Assembly (NCBI GenBank): GCA_965247355.1
Contig: OZ252011.1
Span: 3,348,001-3,412,000, forward strand
Source: RHLJ01 sp965247355
GTDB lineage: Bacteria > Bacteroidota > Rhodothermia > Balneolales > Balneolaceae
Direction of reading: 5' to 3'
DNA: 64,000 nucleotides
Shown: positions 1 through 7,796 of the stretch, in pieces
Numbering within the stretch: position 1 is the stretch's first letter
Layout: each line of letters opens with the position of its first letter
Translations under genes and position numbers: made by a program
The notes under the pieces: generated by a model
What the model saw: only the letters and a program-made list of their open reading frames with translations
What the model was told of the DNA's origin: nothing
The model's database searches: none

Positions 1-1608
1 AATCTGACCGATTCTGAAGCTTTTATTTCCAGCTTTGACCGGAGCAATCTGTTTTTGAAAATTGCGGACAAAAAAGATCCTGAAAATCAGCTGTTGGATT
101 TTCTGTATACCCGTAAAAATCAGTCGGGAATTATCTACTGCTTTTCCCGCCGACAGGTAGATGAACTCGCTTATTTACTGGATCAGGAAGGGTATTCTGT
201 GAAGCCTTACCATGCGGGACTTAATTCCAGGGAGCGATCCATCAATCAGCGGGAATTCATCCGGGATGATGTACGCATTATTGTAGCGACGATCGCTTTC
301 GGGATGGGGATCAACAAGCCGAATGTGCGTTTTGTGGTTCACTTCGATATGCCTCAGAATATTGAGTCCTATTATCAGCAAATCGGTCGTGCCGGACGTG
401 ACGGATTACGATCTGATTGTATACTCCTGTTTGGCTATTCCGATACCCAGAAGATCAAATATTTCATCAACCAGAAAAGCGGTAATGAGAAAGAGGTGGC
501 AGAAAATCACCTAAAGGAGCTGGTGAAATACCTGGAGTCTCTGGATTGCCGTCGTAAACCATTGCTTAATTATTTTGGAGAAACCTATCCAAATGATGAA
601 TGTGGAATGTGCGACAATTGCCTTTCTATTGATGATGATGTGGAAGACATGACCATCCAGGCGCAGAAGTTTATGAGCTGCATGATTAAGAGTGAAGAGA
701 CCTACGGAGCCAGACATGTAATCGACATCCTTCGTGGCTCTAAAAATCAAAAAGTTCTGGAAGCTGAACACGATCAGCTTTCTACCTATGGAATTGGGAT
801 GGAGTGGTCGAAAGATCAATGGACACAGCTTTCGAGATTGTTGCTACGACAGAATTATATCAGCAAGGGTGAATACGGTAGCCTGAACATGGAAGAACGT
901 GGACATCAGATACTTAAAGGAAATGAAAATGTATTTGGTACGATGGATCGGACAGATATGTCGGTTGATGGCGAAACGGTTGTCCGTACTTCCAGCGATG
1001 TGGAGAACAACTACAATGAGGGATTGTTCGAATTGCTACGTGTGAAACGAAAAGAACTCGCCGATGCAGATGATGTTCCTCCGTATGCGATTTTTCCGGA
1101 TACCACTCTGATTGAAATGGCGTATTACTTTCCTCAAAATAAAGATGCGTTAGAAGCTTTGTATGGTGTTGGGAAAGTGAAGAAAGAGAAGTTCGGGGAT
1201 GCCTTCATCGGGATTATAAAAACTTTCACGGCCGAGCATGATATTATGGAGCGTCAGAAATCACTTCAGAAAAAGATTAAGAAGACAACGGCAACTGCGA
1301 AACATGAAATTGTAGGTGAAGCCTTTAATGAAGGTCAATCAATTACGTTACTTGCAGAAGAACATGGAGTAAAAGAGGTTACAATCCTCACGCACCTCAA
1401 AAAATATCTCGATGAAGATAATGAGCTTCGATTAGATGGATTACTTGAGGCCTCAAGTCTTTCTGATCGACAGCGCGATCAGGTGATGAATGCCATGGAT
1501 ACAAAAAGTCCGTTAATGCTTCGTCCGGTGTACGATTTGCTCAATAAACAAATCGGCTATGATGAGCTAAGAATAATGCAGTTGTTTTATCTGGCGAGTA
1601 AGAAGTAG
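1..1608 (+). CDS. recQ: ATP-dependent DNA helicase RecQ, 5' end cut off by window
   Basis: 3'-to-5' DNA helicase of recombination and replication-fork repair. The open frame runs from base 1 with no start, so the N-terminal Walker-containing helicase lobe lies outside the window. What remains is the second helicase lobe with motif VI (QQIGRAGRDG, about bases 376-405), the RecQ zinc site (one Cys near base 547, then the cluster CGMCDNC near 600-620), the winged-helix RQC region, an HRDC domain (about 1020-1230) and a C-terminal helix-turn-helix domain of the type found behind HRDC in Bacteroidota RecQ proteins (about 1300-1600). The family and domain order are clear. A TTG at base 55 could be mistaken for a start, but the coding frame continues upstream of it. 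Confidence 0.95.
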   Translation, partial: NLTDSEAFISSFDRSNLFLKIADKKDPENQLLDFLYTRKNQSGIIYCFSRRQVDELAYLLDQEGYSVKPYHAGLNSRERSINQREFIRDDVRIIVATIAFGMGINKPNVRFVVHFDMPQNIESYYQQIGRAGRDGLRSDCILLFGYSDTQKIKYFINQKSGNEKEVAENHLKELVKYLESLDCRRKPLLNYFGETYPNDECGMCDNCLSIDDDVEDMTIQAQKFMSCMIKSEETYGARHVIDILRGSKNQKVLEAEHDQLSTYGIGMEWSKDQWTQLSRLLLRQNYISKGEYGSLNMEERGHQILKGNENVFGTMDRTDMSVDGETVVRTSSDVENNYNEGLFELLRVKRKELADADDVPPYAIFPDTTLIEMAYYFPQNKDALEALYGVGKVKKEKFGDAFIGIIKTFTAEHDIMERQKSLQKKIKKTTATAKHEIVGEAFNEGQSITLLAEEHGVKEVTILTHLKKYLDEDNELRLDGLLEASSLSDRQRDQVMNAMDTKSPLMLRPVYDLLNKQIGYDELRIMQLFYLASKK

Positions 1609-1621
1609 ATCCGAACAGTCA

Positions 1622-2182
1622 TTAATTTAAAAATCCGCCAAGCTGAAATCCCAATAACAAAATAGCTCCTTCTCCAACTTCATCACCGGTAGTTTTTACA
1701 TTAATTTCATATCCAAAAGAAAGCGACGGTTTAATAAAAACCCGAGCTGTCATTGGAATAAGGTAAGCTAAACCAATCGTAGGTTGAAGAACTGTTATTT
1801 CAGAAGTTCCTGTGAAATCCATATCAAAACAAGGAGCTACAATAGGACATATATTTTCAGTTTTTCTCCAATCAATATCCATAAACCAAAGGTCGGTTCG
1901 AGCGATAATTGAAAGGTTTTCAATCAGAAACCCGGTATGTTCAACTCCTAGACCAAACCCAGGACCTCCGCCTTCTTCATTATCATGTTTTCCCCAATCC
2001 CGGCGATTAGTAAAGTTATACCCAATTCGGGCATTGAGATTCAGATTTTCAGAAACTCCCAAATCAAACCGAATTCCTGGAATGATACCTGCCGGATAAG
2101 CCTGAAGTTCTATTCCAAATGAAGTTTGCGAAAATGCAGATGGTGAGATAAATACCAGTGCAAGTAAAACTAGTTTTTTCAT
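1622..2182 (-). CDS. Small outer-membrane beta-barrel protein
   Basis: A 186-residue exported protein with a clean signal peptide (MKKLVLLALVFISPSAFSQ) and a body of alternating hydrophobic and polar strands ending in an aromatic-rich C-terminus, as in small outer-membrane beta-barrels. One Cys pair near residues 111-118 could form a disulfide in an extracellular loop. It is the last gene of the minus-strand operon that begins at 6719 and starts 6 bases after the histidine kinase stop. Specific function is not recognisable. The operon context suggests a link to the porin/permease system or to the signal the kinase senses. Confidence 0.7.
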   Translation of the reverse strand: MKKLVLLALVFISPSAFSQTSFGIELQAYPAGIIPGIRFDLGVSENLNLNARIGYNFTNRRDWGKHDNEEGGGPGFGLGVEHTGFLIENLSIIARTDLWFMDIDWRKTENICPIVAPCFDMDFTGTSEITVLQPTIGLAYLIPMTARVFIKPSLSFGYEINVKTTGDEVGEGAILLLGFQLGGFLN

Positions 2183-2188
2183 GGCTCA

Positions 2189-3610
2189 TTAACGTTCTTT
2201 CACCGGTAATATTATTTCGAATCCGGCCCCGCCTTCTTTATTGTTGTATGCTTTAATGAAACCACCATGCTGACGAACGATTTCATTAGAGATGGCGAGT
2301 CCCAATCCAAGACCAAATTTTGCTCCCTGATTTTTTGTAGTGAAGTTGGGCTCAAAAATACGATCGATCAATTCTTCCGGGATTCCGGGACCGTTATCGG
2401 ATATTTCTACAATGATTTTATACTCTCCTTCCGATTTTGTTTTAATGGAGAGCTTCCCTCCATCTGGCAAAACATCACAGGCATTTACAATAATATTGGT
2501 CCAAACCTGATTGAGTTCTCCAAGATGTCCCTTGGTTTTGGGGATTTCATTGAGTTCCAGGTTTACATCCAGATACTTAAGTCGATTGCTCAGCACTAAA
2601 ATAGTGTCATTGATTCCATCCCGAATATCAATTAATTCGGCCTCATTACTATCCTGGCGACTATAGCTTTTCAGGCTTTTAACCAGATTGGCAATTCGCT
2701 CGCTGGCTACCTGAATGTTATGAATGAACTTTCCTGCTTCAAATTGTTGGGCAAGTTTCTCAACAGGAATTTTCTTTCGTTTTGACTCTATGATTTTATG
2801 GGCTTCTTCAGGCATTTGGGCTAGCTTTCGAACCAGAGATCGTTCGGCAATCCACGGGAATCTTTTCTGAACAATAAGCATCCGCTCCCGAACATCGTTA
2901 CTGCTCATAGGCATAGATTTCAGTCCGATGGTGAACATATTCGAAAGTGCATCATCCGTAGACAGTACTTCGAAATTGTTAATTAAGGATTCTGAGGATC
3001 TAAGTAACGCAGAAGCCGGATTATTGACTTCATGTGCAAATCCTGCTACGAGTTCGCCGAGCGTTGCCATTTTTTCCTGATGCACCAGTTTTTGATGAGA
3101 ATTTTCAAGCTGCTCATAGGCTTCTTTAAGCTGTTCACCTTCTTCTTCCAGCTGTTGATTGAGTGTTTGCATTTTTGATTCCAGCTGGAGGTTCTTCATA
3201 AACCGGTCAGCCATATTACTCATCATCAATTGCTGAAGGGGGTGGCGCAAACGGGGATGATCATTCATGTACTTTTCAAACTCAGTCTGATCAACCCGTA
3301 GTGCTTCTGAATTTTCGATAGCATGTGCAGTAGTCAGTGAGTCATTCCCCGTTGAAAAGGCCATAATGCCTACAAAATGACCTGGCTCGAGTTTTAATAA
3401 ATCCAGTGAAATACCATCATCACTTCTACGCTTTAACCCAACAGAGCCCTTTAAAAGCAGGTACAAATATTGAAGAGAATCACCTTGCTTGAAAAGGACC
3501 TCTCCTGCTTTAAAAGGAACAACCAGCGAACGAAGTTCTTCAGATTCCGAAATGGTTCGTTGAATAAAATTGAGAATAGTTTCTCTGTTATTTAGGAATC
3601 CGCGTTGCAT
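2189..3610 (-). CDS. Cyclic-nucleotide-binding-domain sensor histidine kinase
   Basis: Cytoplasmic histidine kinase of 473 residues without membrane segments. Residues about 25-130 form a cNMP-binding/CRP-like sensor domain (PFKAGEVLFKQGD start, then a LLLKGSVGL strand). A coiled coil follows at about 140-180, then the H-box with phospho-acceptor His193 in FAHEVNNP, an N-box (NIIVNACD) and G-boxes (DNGPGIP, GLGLGLAIS). The product would autophosphorylate and pass phosphate to the response regulator encoded just upstream with a 1-base gap (3612-4109). The N-terminal domain suggests it reads a cyclic nucleotide or acts as a fumarate/redox-type CRP-fold sensor, but the ligand cannot be read from sequence. 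Confidence 0.88.
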   Translation of the reverse strand: MQRGFLNNRETILNFIQRTISESEELRSLVVPFKAGEVLFKQGDSLQYLYLLLKGSVGLKRRSDDGISLDLLKLEPGHFVGIMAFSTGNDSLTTAHAIENSEALRVDQTEFEKYMNDHPRLRHPLQQLMMSNMADRFMKNLQLESKMQTLNQQLEEEGEQLKEAYEQLENSHQKLVHQEKMATLGELVAGFAHEVNNPASALLRSSESLINNFEVLSTDDALSNMFTIGLKSMPMSSNDVRERMLIVQKRFPWIAERSLVRKLAQMPEEAHKIIESKRKKIPVEKLAQQFEAGKFIHNIQVASERIANLVKSLKSYSRQDSNEAELIDIRDGINDTILVLSNRLKYLDVNLELNEIPKTKGHLGELNQVWTNIIVNACDVLPDGGKLSIKTKSEGEYKIIVEISDNGPGIPEELIDRIFEPNFTTKNQGAKFGLGLGLAISNEIVRQHGGFIKAYNNKEGGAGFEIILPVKER

Positions 3611-3611
3611 G

Positions 3612-4109
3612 TTAATGATCGGTCAGTTGACTTCCTCGTAATGCTTCAGCAAGACGAACACTATCCAAAACAGCCATAAATTGCATAGGATTATATCCCC
3701 TGTTTATTACGAAGCTGGTTAGTTGGTCTATCACTACTTTCTCAAAATTCTCCTTTTTCCAGGGCTTAGCAATGTAATGGTCCAAATGAGCCTTGTTAAT
3801 AGCCTGAATAGTATCTTCGAGTCCTGCCTGGCCGGTTACCAATACCTTTCTGGCATGTTCAAATTTATTTTCGGCCTCAAGTCCGATTAGGAAATCGACT
3901 CCGTTTTTTCCGGGAAGAACATGATCACAAAGGATTAATCCGATTTCATCTCCCGAATCAACGATCTGTTGCACAACCCGTTCAGCTTCTTCAGCATTAT
4001 TTGCAGACTCAATGGGAAATACTTGTTCGAAGTCCTCGAGATCTTTGATAAGGGCGTCCATTACTTCCAATTCATCTTCAATAACCAATATGTAGATTTG
4101 ATGATCCAT
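3612..4109 (-). CDS. Response regulator with receiver domain and no DNA-binding domain
   Basis: A 165-residue CheY-like receiver. The acidic pocket is Glu11-Asp12-Glu13, the phospho-acceptor is Asp62 in LILCDHVLPG, the switch Thr is Thr92 and the conserved Lys is Lys115 in AKPW. About 40 extra C-terminal residues follow the receiver but no recognisable output domain is visible, so it probably acts by protein contact, perhaps feeding back on the adjacent kinase. It lies between the DASS permease (9-base gap) and the kinase (1-base gap) in one operon. Confidence 0.88.
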   Translation of the reverse strand: MDHQIYILVIEDELEVMDALIKDLEDFEQVFPIESANNAEEAERVVQQIVDSGDEIGLILCDHVLPGKNGVDFLIGLEAENKFEHARKVLVTGQAGLEDTIQAINKAHLDHYIAKPWKKENFEKVVIDQLTSFVINRGYNPMQFMAVLDSVRLAEALRGSQLTDH

Positions 4110-4118
4110 AGTATCCTC

Positions 4119-5519
4119 TCAGTTTAAAAATATAGGCCAGTAGAAAACTGCATACAAAACGACTAAGATAAGTCCGAAAAGTCCTACAGAAATTCCGGCT
4201 TTAGCCATTTGTTTAGTCTCAATAGTTCCGGTACTCATTGCAATCGCATTCGGTGGAGTTGATATTGGAAGCATCATCGCCATACTAGCACTGACTCCAA
4301 TCACCAAACTAACGATTATAAGATTAAATCCTTCTCCGGCTACTCCGGAAGTTGCCAGGCTCACAGCTAGCGGAATTAACAATGTCGCAGTAACCGTATT
4401 CGATAAGAAATTAGACATCAGAATAGCCACTCCACTAAATACGATCAGTAACGTGATCGCTCCAAAGGCACTCCATTCAATGCTTCCAACAATCCATTCA
4501 GCAAGTCCGGTACTTTTCATTGAGATCCCTAATGAAATACCACCGGCCACTAACCACAGCACCTCCCAGGGGAGTTTTCGGATGTCATCTTTAGTTACCA
4601 CTCCTGTCAGTGTTAAAAATACGACTGGAATTAAAGCAATGATGGCACTTTTGATACCATGAAAGCTTTCGGTAATCCAGAAGAGTACAGTTAGTCCAAA
4701 AGCGATGTACAACAGCCAGGCATTTTTCGAGGTGTTGAACGAACCACTCATATCAATCTGAACAGAATCCGTTTCGGGCTTGAACATCCCAAGAAGCAAC
4801 ATCCATGCAAAAATGAGTGCAATTATTACAAGGGGAACTGCCAGAATCATCCACTCACCAAAAGGAATATTGATTCCTTGTTGAGACAGTGCACCAATAA
4901 CTACTGCATTAGGTGGAGTTCCTATTGGGGTAGCGATCCCACCGATATTGGCAGCAAAAGGTATAGAGAGCGCCAGTCCAATTTTCAACGGATCCTGTCT
5001 ATCCAGCCGGGCTACGATTGGTAAAATTACCGTCATCATCATTGCAGTGGTAGCAGTGTTGCTCATGAAAGCGGAAAGAAGTCCGGTTACTACCATCAGG
5101 CCAAGAAGAATAAATTTCGGTTTTGAACCAAAAGGACGGAGCAAAATACGTGTGAGATTTTTATCGAGGTTGTATTTAACGGATGCATCAGCAAGCACAA
5201 ATCCGCCGAGAAATAGGATAATAATTGGATTTGCTAATGTTCCAACAAACGCGGTATAGCTGTCTGGTGAATAGCTAAGATCAGAGGAAGTAAAAATCAA
5301 TCCTTCCTTGCTGAGCAGAAGTACTTGTAGAAAAATGACCAGCATGGAAGTGGAATAGATTGGAAAAGGCTCAAACATCCAGAAAGCAGCGGCAAGGAAG
5401 AAAATCCCCAAAGCTACATGACCGGCTTCAGAAAGTCCGGGAATATTCAGGAAAAAAGGAACAATTAGTCCGATGATTCCTGCCAGTAATCCGATTCGTT
5501 GTGTATTGTTGAGTTTCAT
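4119..5519 (-). CDS. DASS/SLC13-family anion permease
   Basis: Polytopic inner-membrane symporter of 466 residues with about 11-13 hydrophobic segments. The two SLC13 signature repeats are visible: MSNTATTAMMM followed by GTPPNAVVIGAL in the first half, and SNFLSNTVTATLL followed by STPPNAIAMSTG in the second. These Ser-Asn-Thr plus Pro-Pro-Asn motifs form the cation and carboxylate/anion sites in this family. Substrates in the family are C4-dicarboxylates, citrate, sulfate or phosphate with sodium, and the sequence alone does not decide. It is preceded by an OprO/OprP-like anion porin (12-base gap), which together would give a two-membrane uptake route. Confidence 0.9.
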   Translation of the reverse strand: MKLNNTQRIGLLAGIIGLIVPFFLNIPGLSEAGHVALGIFFLAAAFWMFEPFPIYSTSMLVIFLQVLLLSKEGLIFTSSDLSYSPDSYTAFVGTLANPIIILFLGGFVLADASVKYNLDKNLTRILLRPFGSKPKFILLGLMVVTGLLSAFMSNTATTAMMMTVILPIVARLDRQDPLKIGLALSIPFAANIGGIATPIGTPPNAVVIGALSQQGINIPFGEWMILAVPLVIIALIFAWMLLLGMFKPETDSVQIDMSGSFNTSKNAWLLYIAFGLTVLFWITESFHGIKSAIIALIPVVFLTLTGVVTKDDIRKLPWEVLWLVAGGISLGISMKSTGLAEWIVGSIEWSAFGAITLLIVFSGVAILMSNFLSNTVTATLLIPLAVSLATSGVAGEGFNLIIVSLVIGVSASMAMMLPISTPPNAIAMSTGTIETKQMAKAGISVGLFGLILVVLYAVFYWPIFLN

Positions 5520-5531
5520 TTACATTCCTTT

Positions 5532-6719
5532 TTAAAAACTAATAGTGAATTGAGCCAGGACCTCGAAATAGGATCGGTCACTCTGGTTTTCAAATTCTTG
5601 CTGAATATATCCAACCTGAGATTGAAATTTCAGATTGTGTGAAATCATGAAGTAATTTATACCAACAGCAACCTTTCGCTGTTTAGAAAATCTGCTTCTG
5701 AACGTTTGATTATCCTGATCAGGGTTCAGAAAGCTAATCCGAAAAACAGGCTCAATATTTTCGGATATAAACTTACCTCCCTGTACATAAAAACCTTGTC
5801 CACTTACTTTTTCTGAAAAAAGCCGAGTATTAGTAGGAGTGATTAACTCCTCATTTTCAACAGATCGATGAATAAACTCACTCAACAAAGAAAGTCCGCT
5901 GTATTTGAAAACGGCATCGATATAATATTCTGTGATGTTATCATTCAAACCATCCCATGCAGAATTTCCATAGCTGGTATATGCATCCTGATTATGATAA
6001 TATGCGGTCCCCAAAGAAAGTTTAGGCTTGAGTTCCCGATAGAGATCACTTTCAGAATAATCTCCGTTTCCATGGAACAGACCTAAGGGAAGAATTTCAA
6101 ATCTGGCAGCATAAGCCCATCCACCTGAAGCAGTAGCAATATTTTTACCTTCCCCATGAGTCACCGAAGCTCCGGTTTTGAAAGCAAGATGGTCATTTGC
6201 TATGAAAGATTTCTTAACTGAAAATCCTAAATCCCAACCAGTAAAAAAGAATCTGGTTACATCAGAACGATCAACCAGTTGCAGATTTTTAGATATGGTC
6301 TGAAACTGTCTTCCCGTCGTTGGAAATAGTTGTCCGAAAGAAATTTGAGTGGTTGAATTTGGCTTCCATCGGTATTCTGCATTTAAGAGGGTAACCTTAC
6401 CTCGGTCCATTCCAAGCTGAATGAAGTAATTAAGTTTCTTTTCAAAAACATATCCCTTGAACAGTAGCCGGCCTCTTCGGATGAAGAAGTTTGATTGAAT
6501 CGGTTCACCTTCAGAATACGGGGTATCAACTACCAATTGTTGTTGCAAACGTACACCAAGTTTAACGCCCATAAATCCATCCTGACTTTCAATCCATAAT
6601 CCTTTTTCAGGACTTAACGAAATTACAGGGGCTTCTAACGGCTGAGCTTTTATGGTTAACGAGAAGAGCAATAAATAAGCGAGTACTAAAGTTGATGAAA
6701 AGCCTGATTTTAATTTCAT
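5532..6719 (-). CDS. OprO/OprP-type anion-selective porin
   Basis: Outer-membrane porin. The signal peptide starts at the Met at 6719 (MKLKSGFSSTLVLAYLLLFS, cleavage after KAQ); an in-frame upstream start at 6752 would give an implausible leader. The mature protein opens with the family pattern GVKLGVRLQQQ, FFIRRGRLLFKGYV and NYFIQLGMDRG and ends in the strand VLAQFTISF with terminal Phe, as usual for Omp85-inserted barrels. The family includes phosphate/polyphosphate porins, but here the porin heads an operon with a DASS permease, so a dicarboxylate or other organic anion is as likely as phosphate. It is the first gene of the five-gene operon. Confidence 0.85.
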   Translation of the reverse strand: MKLKSGFSSTLVLAYLLLFSLTIKAQPLEAPVISLSPEKGLWIESQDGFMGVKLGVRLQQQLVVDTPYSEGEPIQSNFFIRRGRLLFKGYVFEKKLNYFIQLGMDRGKVTLLNAEYRWKPNSTTQISFGQLFPTTGRQFQTISKNLQLVDRSDVTRFFFTGWDLGFSVKKSFIANDHLAFKTGASVTHGEGKNIATASGGWAYAARFEILPLGLFHGNGDYSESDLYRELKPKLSLGTAYYHNQDAYTSYGNSAWDGLNDNITEYYIDAVFKYSGLSLLSEFIHRSVENEELITPTNTRLFSEKVSGQGFYVQGGKFISENIEPVFRISFLNPDQDNQTFRSRFSKQRKVAVGINYFMISHNLKFQSQVGYIQQEFENQSDRSYFEVLAQFTISF

Positions 6720-6875
6720 GGCAGGGTGAATGATTTGTATAACCTCTATCAATTCTATAGTCAGATTAGCGGTGCTATAAGAAGTTTATGTGAAGGAAGT
6801 GGAGCAAAACCAATGGGAAGCGGTTCCAAATCAAAAGAAATTCACTTTTTTCTATAATTAGCTTTACCATCCATA

Positions 6876-7796
6876 ATGATTTTAAACCCTGAGATACTTT
6901 CTAAACTTTCATCGCTGGAATTGCGAGCCAAGAAAATTGTGGAAGGATTTATTTCCGGACTACACCGGAGTCCATACCACGGCTTTAGTGTAGAGTTCGC
7001 AGAACATCGCCCATATAACCCCGGGGATGACTTCAAGCATATCGACTGGAAGCAATACGCGAAGAAAGAGCGGTTTTATGTGAAGCAGTATGAGGAAGAA
7101 ACCAATCTTCGTTGTTATGTGCTTTTAGATACGAGTTCCTCTATGAACTTCAAACACTTTGGGGAATGGAGCAAGCTCAGGTATGGAATTCATTACGCTG
7201 CCTCTCTCATGTATATGATGCACCGACAAAGGGATGCCAGTGGCTTGATCCCATTTAATTCAGAGATAGAGACCTTTATTCCGGCTAAAGGAACATACGC
7301 TCATCTGAGACAGATTTATCTGGAACTTGAGAAGCAGTTGATCCGCGAACGGGATTCGGGAGAAGAGAAAAGGAAAACCGCATCAGCTAAAGTTATTCAT
7401 GAAGTGGCTGAACGGCTTAATCACCGGAGCCTGGTGATTATAATTACTGATTTATTTGAAAATGTGGAACAGCATGAAGCCTTGATTTCAGCGCTCAAGC
7501 ATCTTCGTCACCGCAAACATGAAGTGCTTTTATTTAACGTGCTCGAAAAGCGAAGTGAGAGAGAGCTGGGGTTTGCTGATAATCGAATTGTGTTCGAAGA
7601 CATGGAAAGTGAAGCCGAGATTGAAGTACTTCCGGCTCAGGTCAGAGAAGATTATAAAGCCAAAGTAGCGGAATATACTCATGCTTTTAAAATGGCCTGT
7701 AGTGAGTTCGAAATCGACTTTGAGGAAATGGATACCGAAGCGCAGTTTGATCAGTCCTTATTGGTGTACTTGAATAAGCGGAGAAGGTTGGGTTAG
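6876..7796 (+). CDS. DUF58 domain protein (vWA-like)
   Basis: A 306-residue cytoplasmic protein of the DUF58 family. The N-terminal signature region is present (GLHRSPYHGFSVEF, YNPGDDFKHIDWK), followed by a von Willebrand-A-like fold with the MIDAS-type strand LLDTSSSMNF. DUF58 proteins usually sit beside MoxR-type AAA ATPases and act with them in assembly or maturation of complexes. No moxR gene is next to this one, which is atypical. It is transcribed alone on the plus strand and its stop overlaps the stop of the converging OLD-type gene by 4 bases. Confidence 0.88.
   Translation: MILNPEILSKLSSLELRAKKIVEGFISGLHRSPYHGFSVEFAEHRPYNPGDDFKHIDWKQYAKKERFYVKQYEEETNLRCYVLLDTSSSMNFKHFGEWSKLRYGIHYAASLMYMMHRQRDASGLIPFNSEIETFIPAKGTYAHLRQIYLELEKQLIRERDSGEEKRKTASAKVIHEVAERLNHRSLVIIITDLFENVEQHEALISALKHLRHRKHEVLLFNVLEKRSERELGFADNRIVFEDMESEAEIEVLPAQVREDYKAKVAEYTHAFKMACSEFEIDFEEMDTEAQFDQSLLVYLNKRRRLG

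Noticed and set aside
55..1608. RecQ starting at TTG 55 as a complete 517-residue protein
   Set aside because: The frame is open to base 1 with RecQ-like residues before the TTG, and the first helicase lobe is missing; the gene is simply cut by the window edge.
6842..7036. Minus-strand open frame opposite the DUF58 start
   Set aside because: It overlaps a clear conserved gene, has no motif and no signal; a shadow frame.
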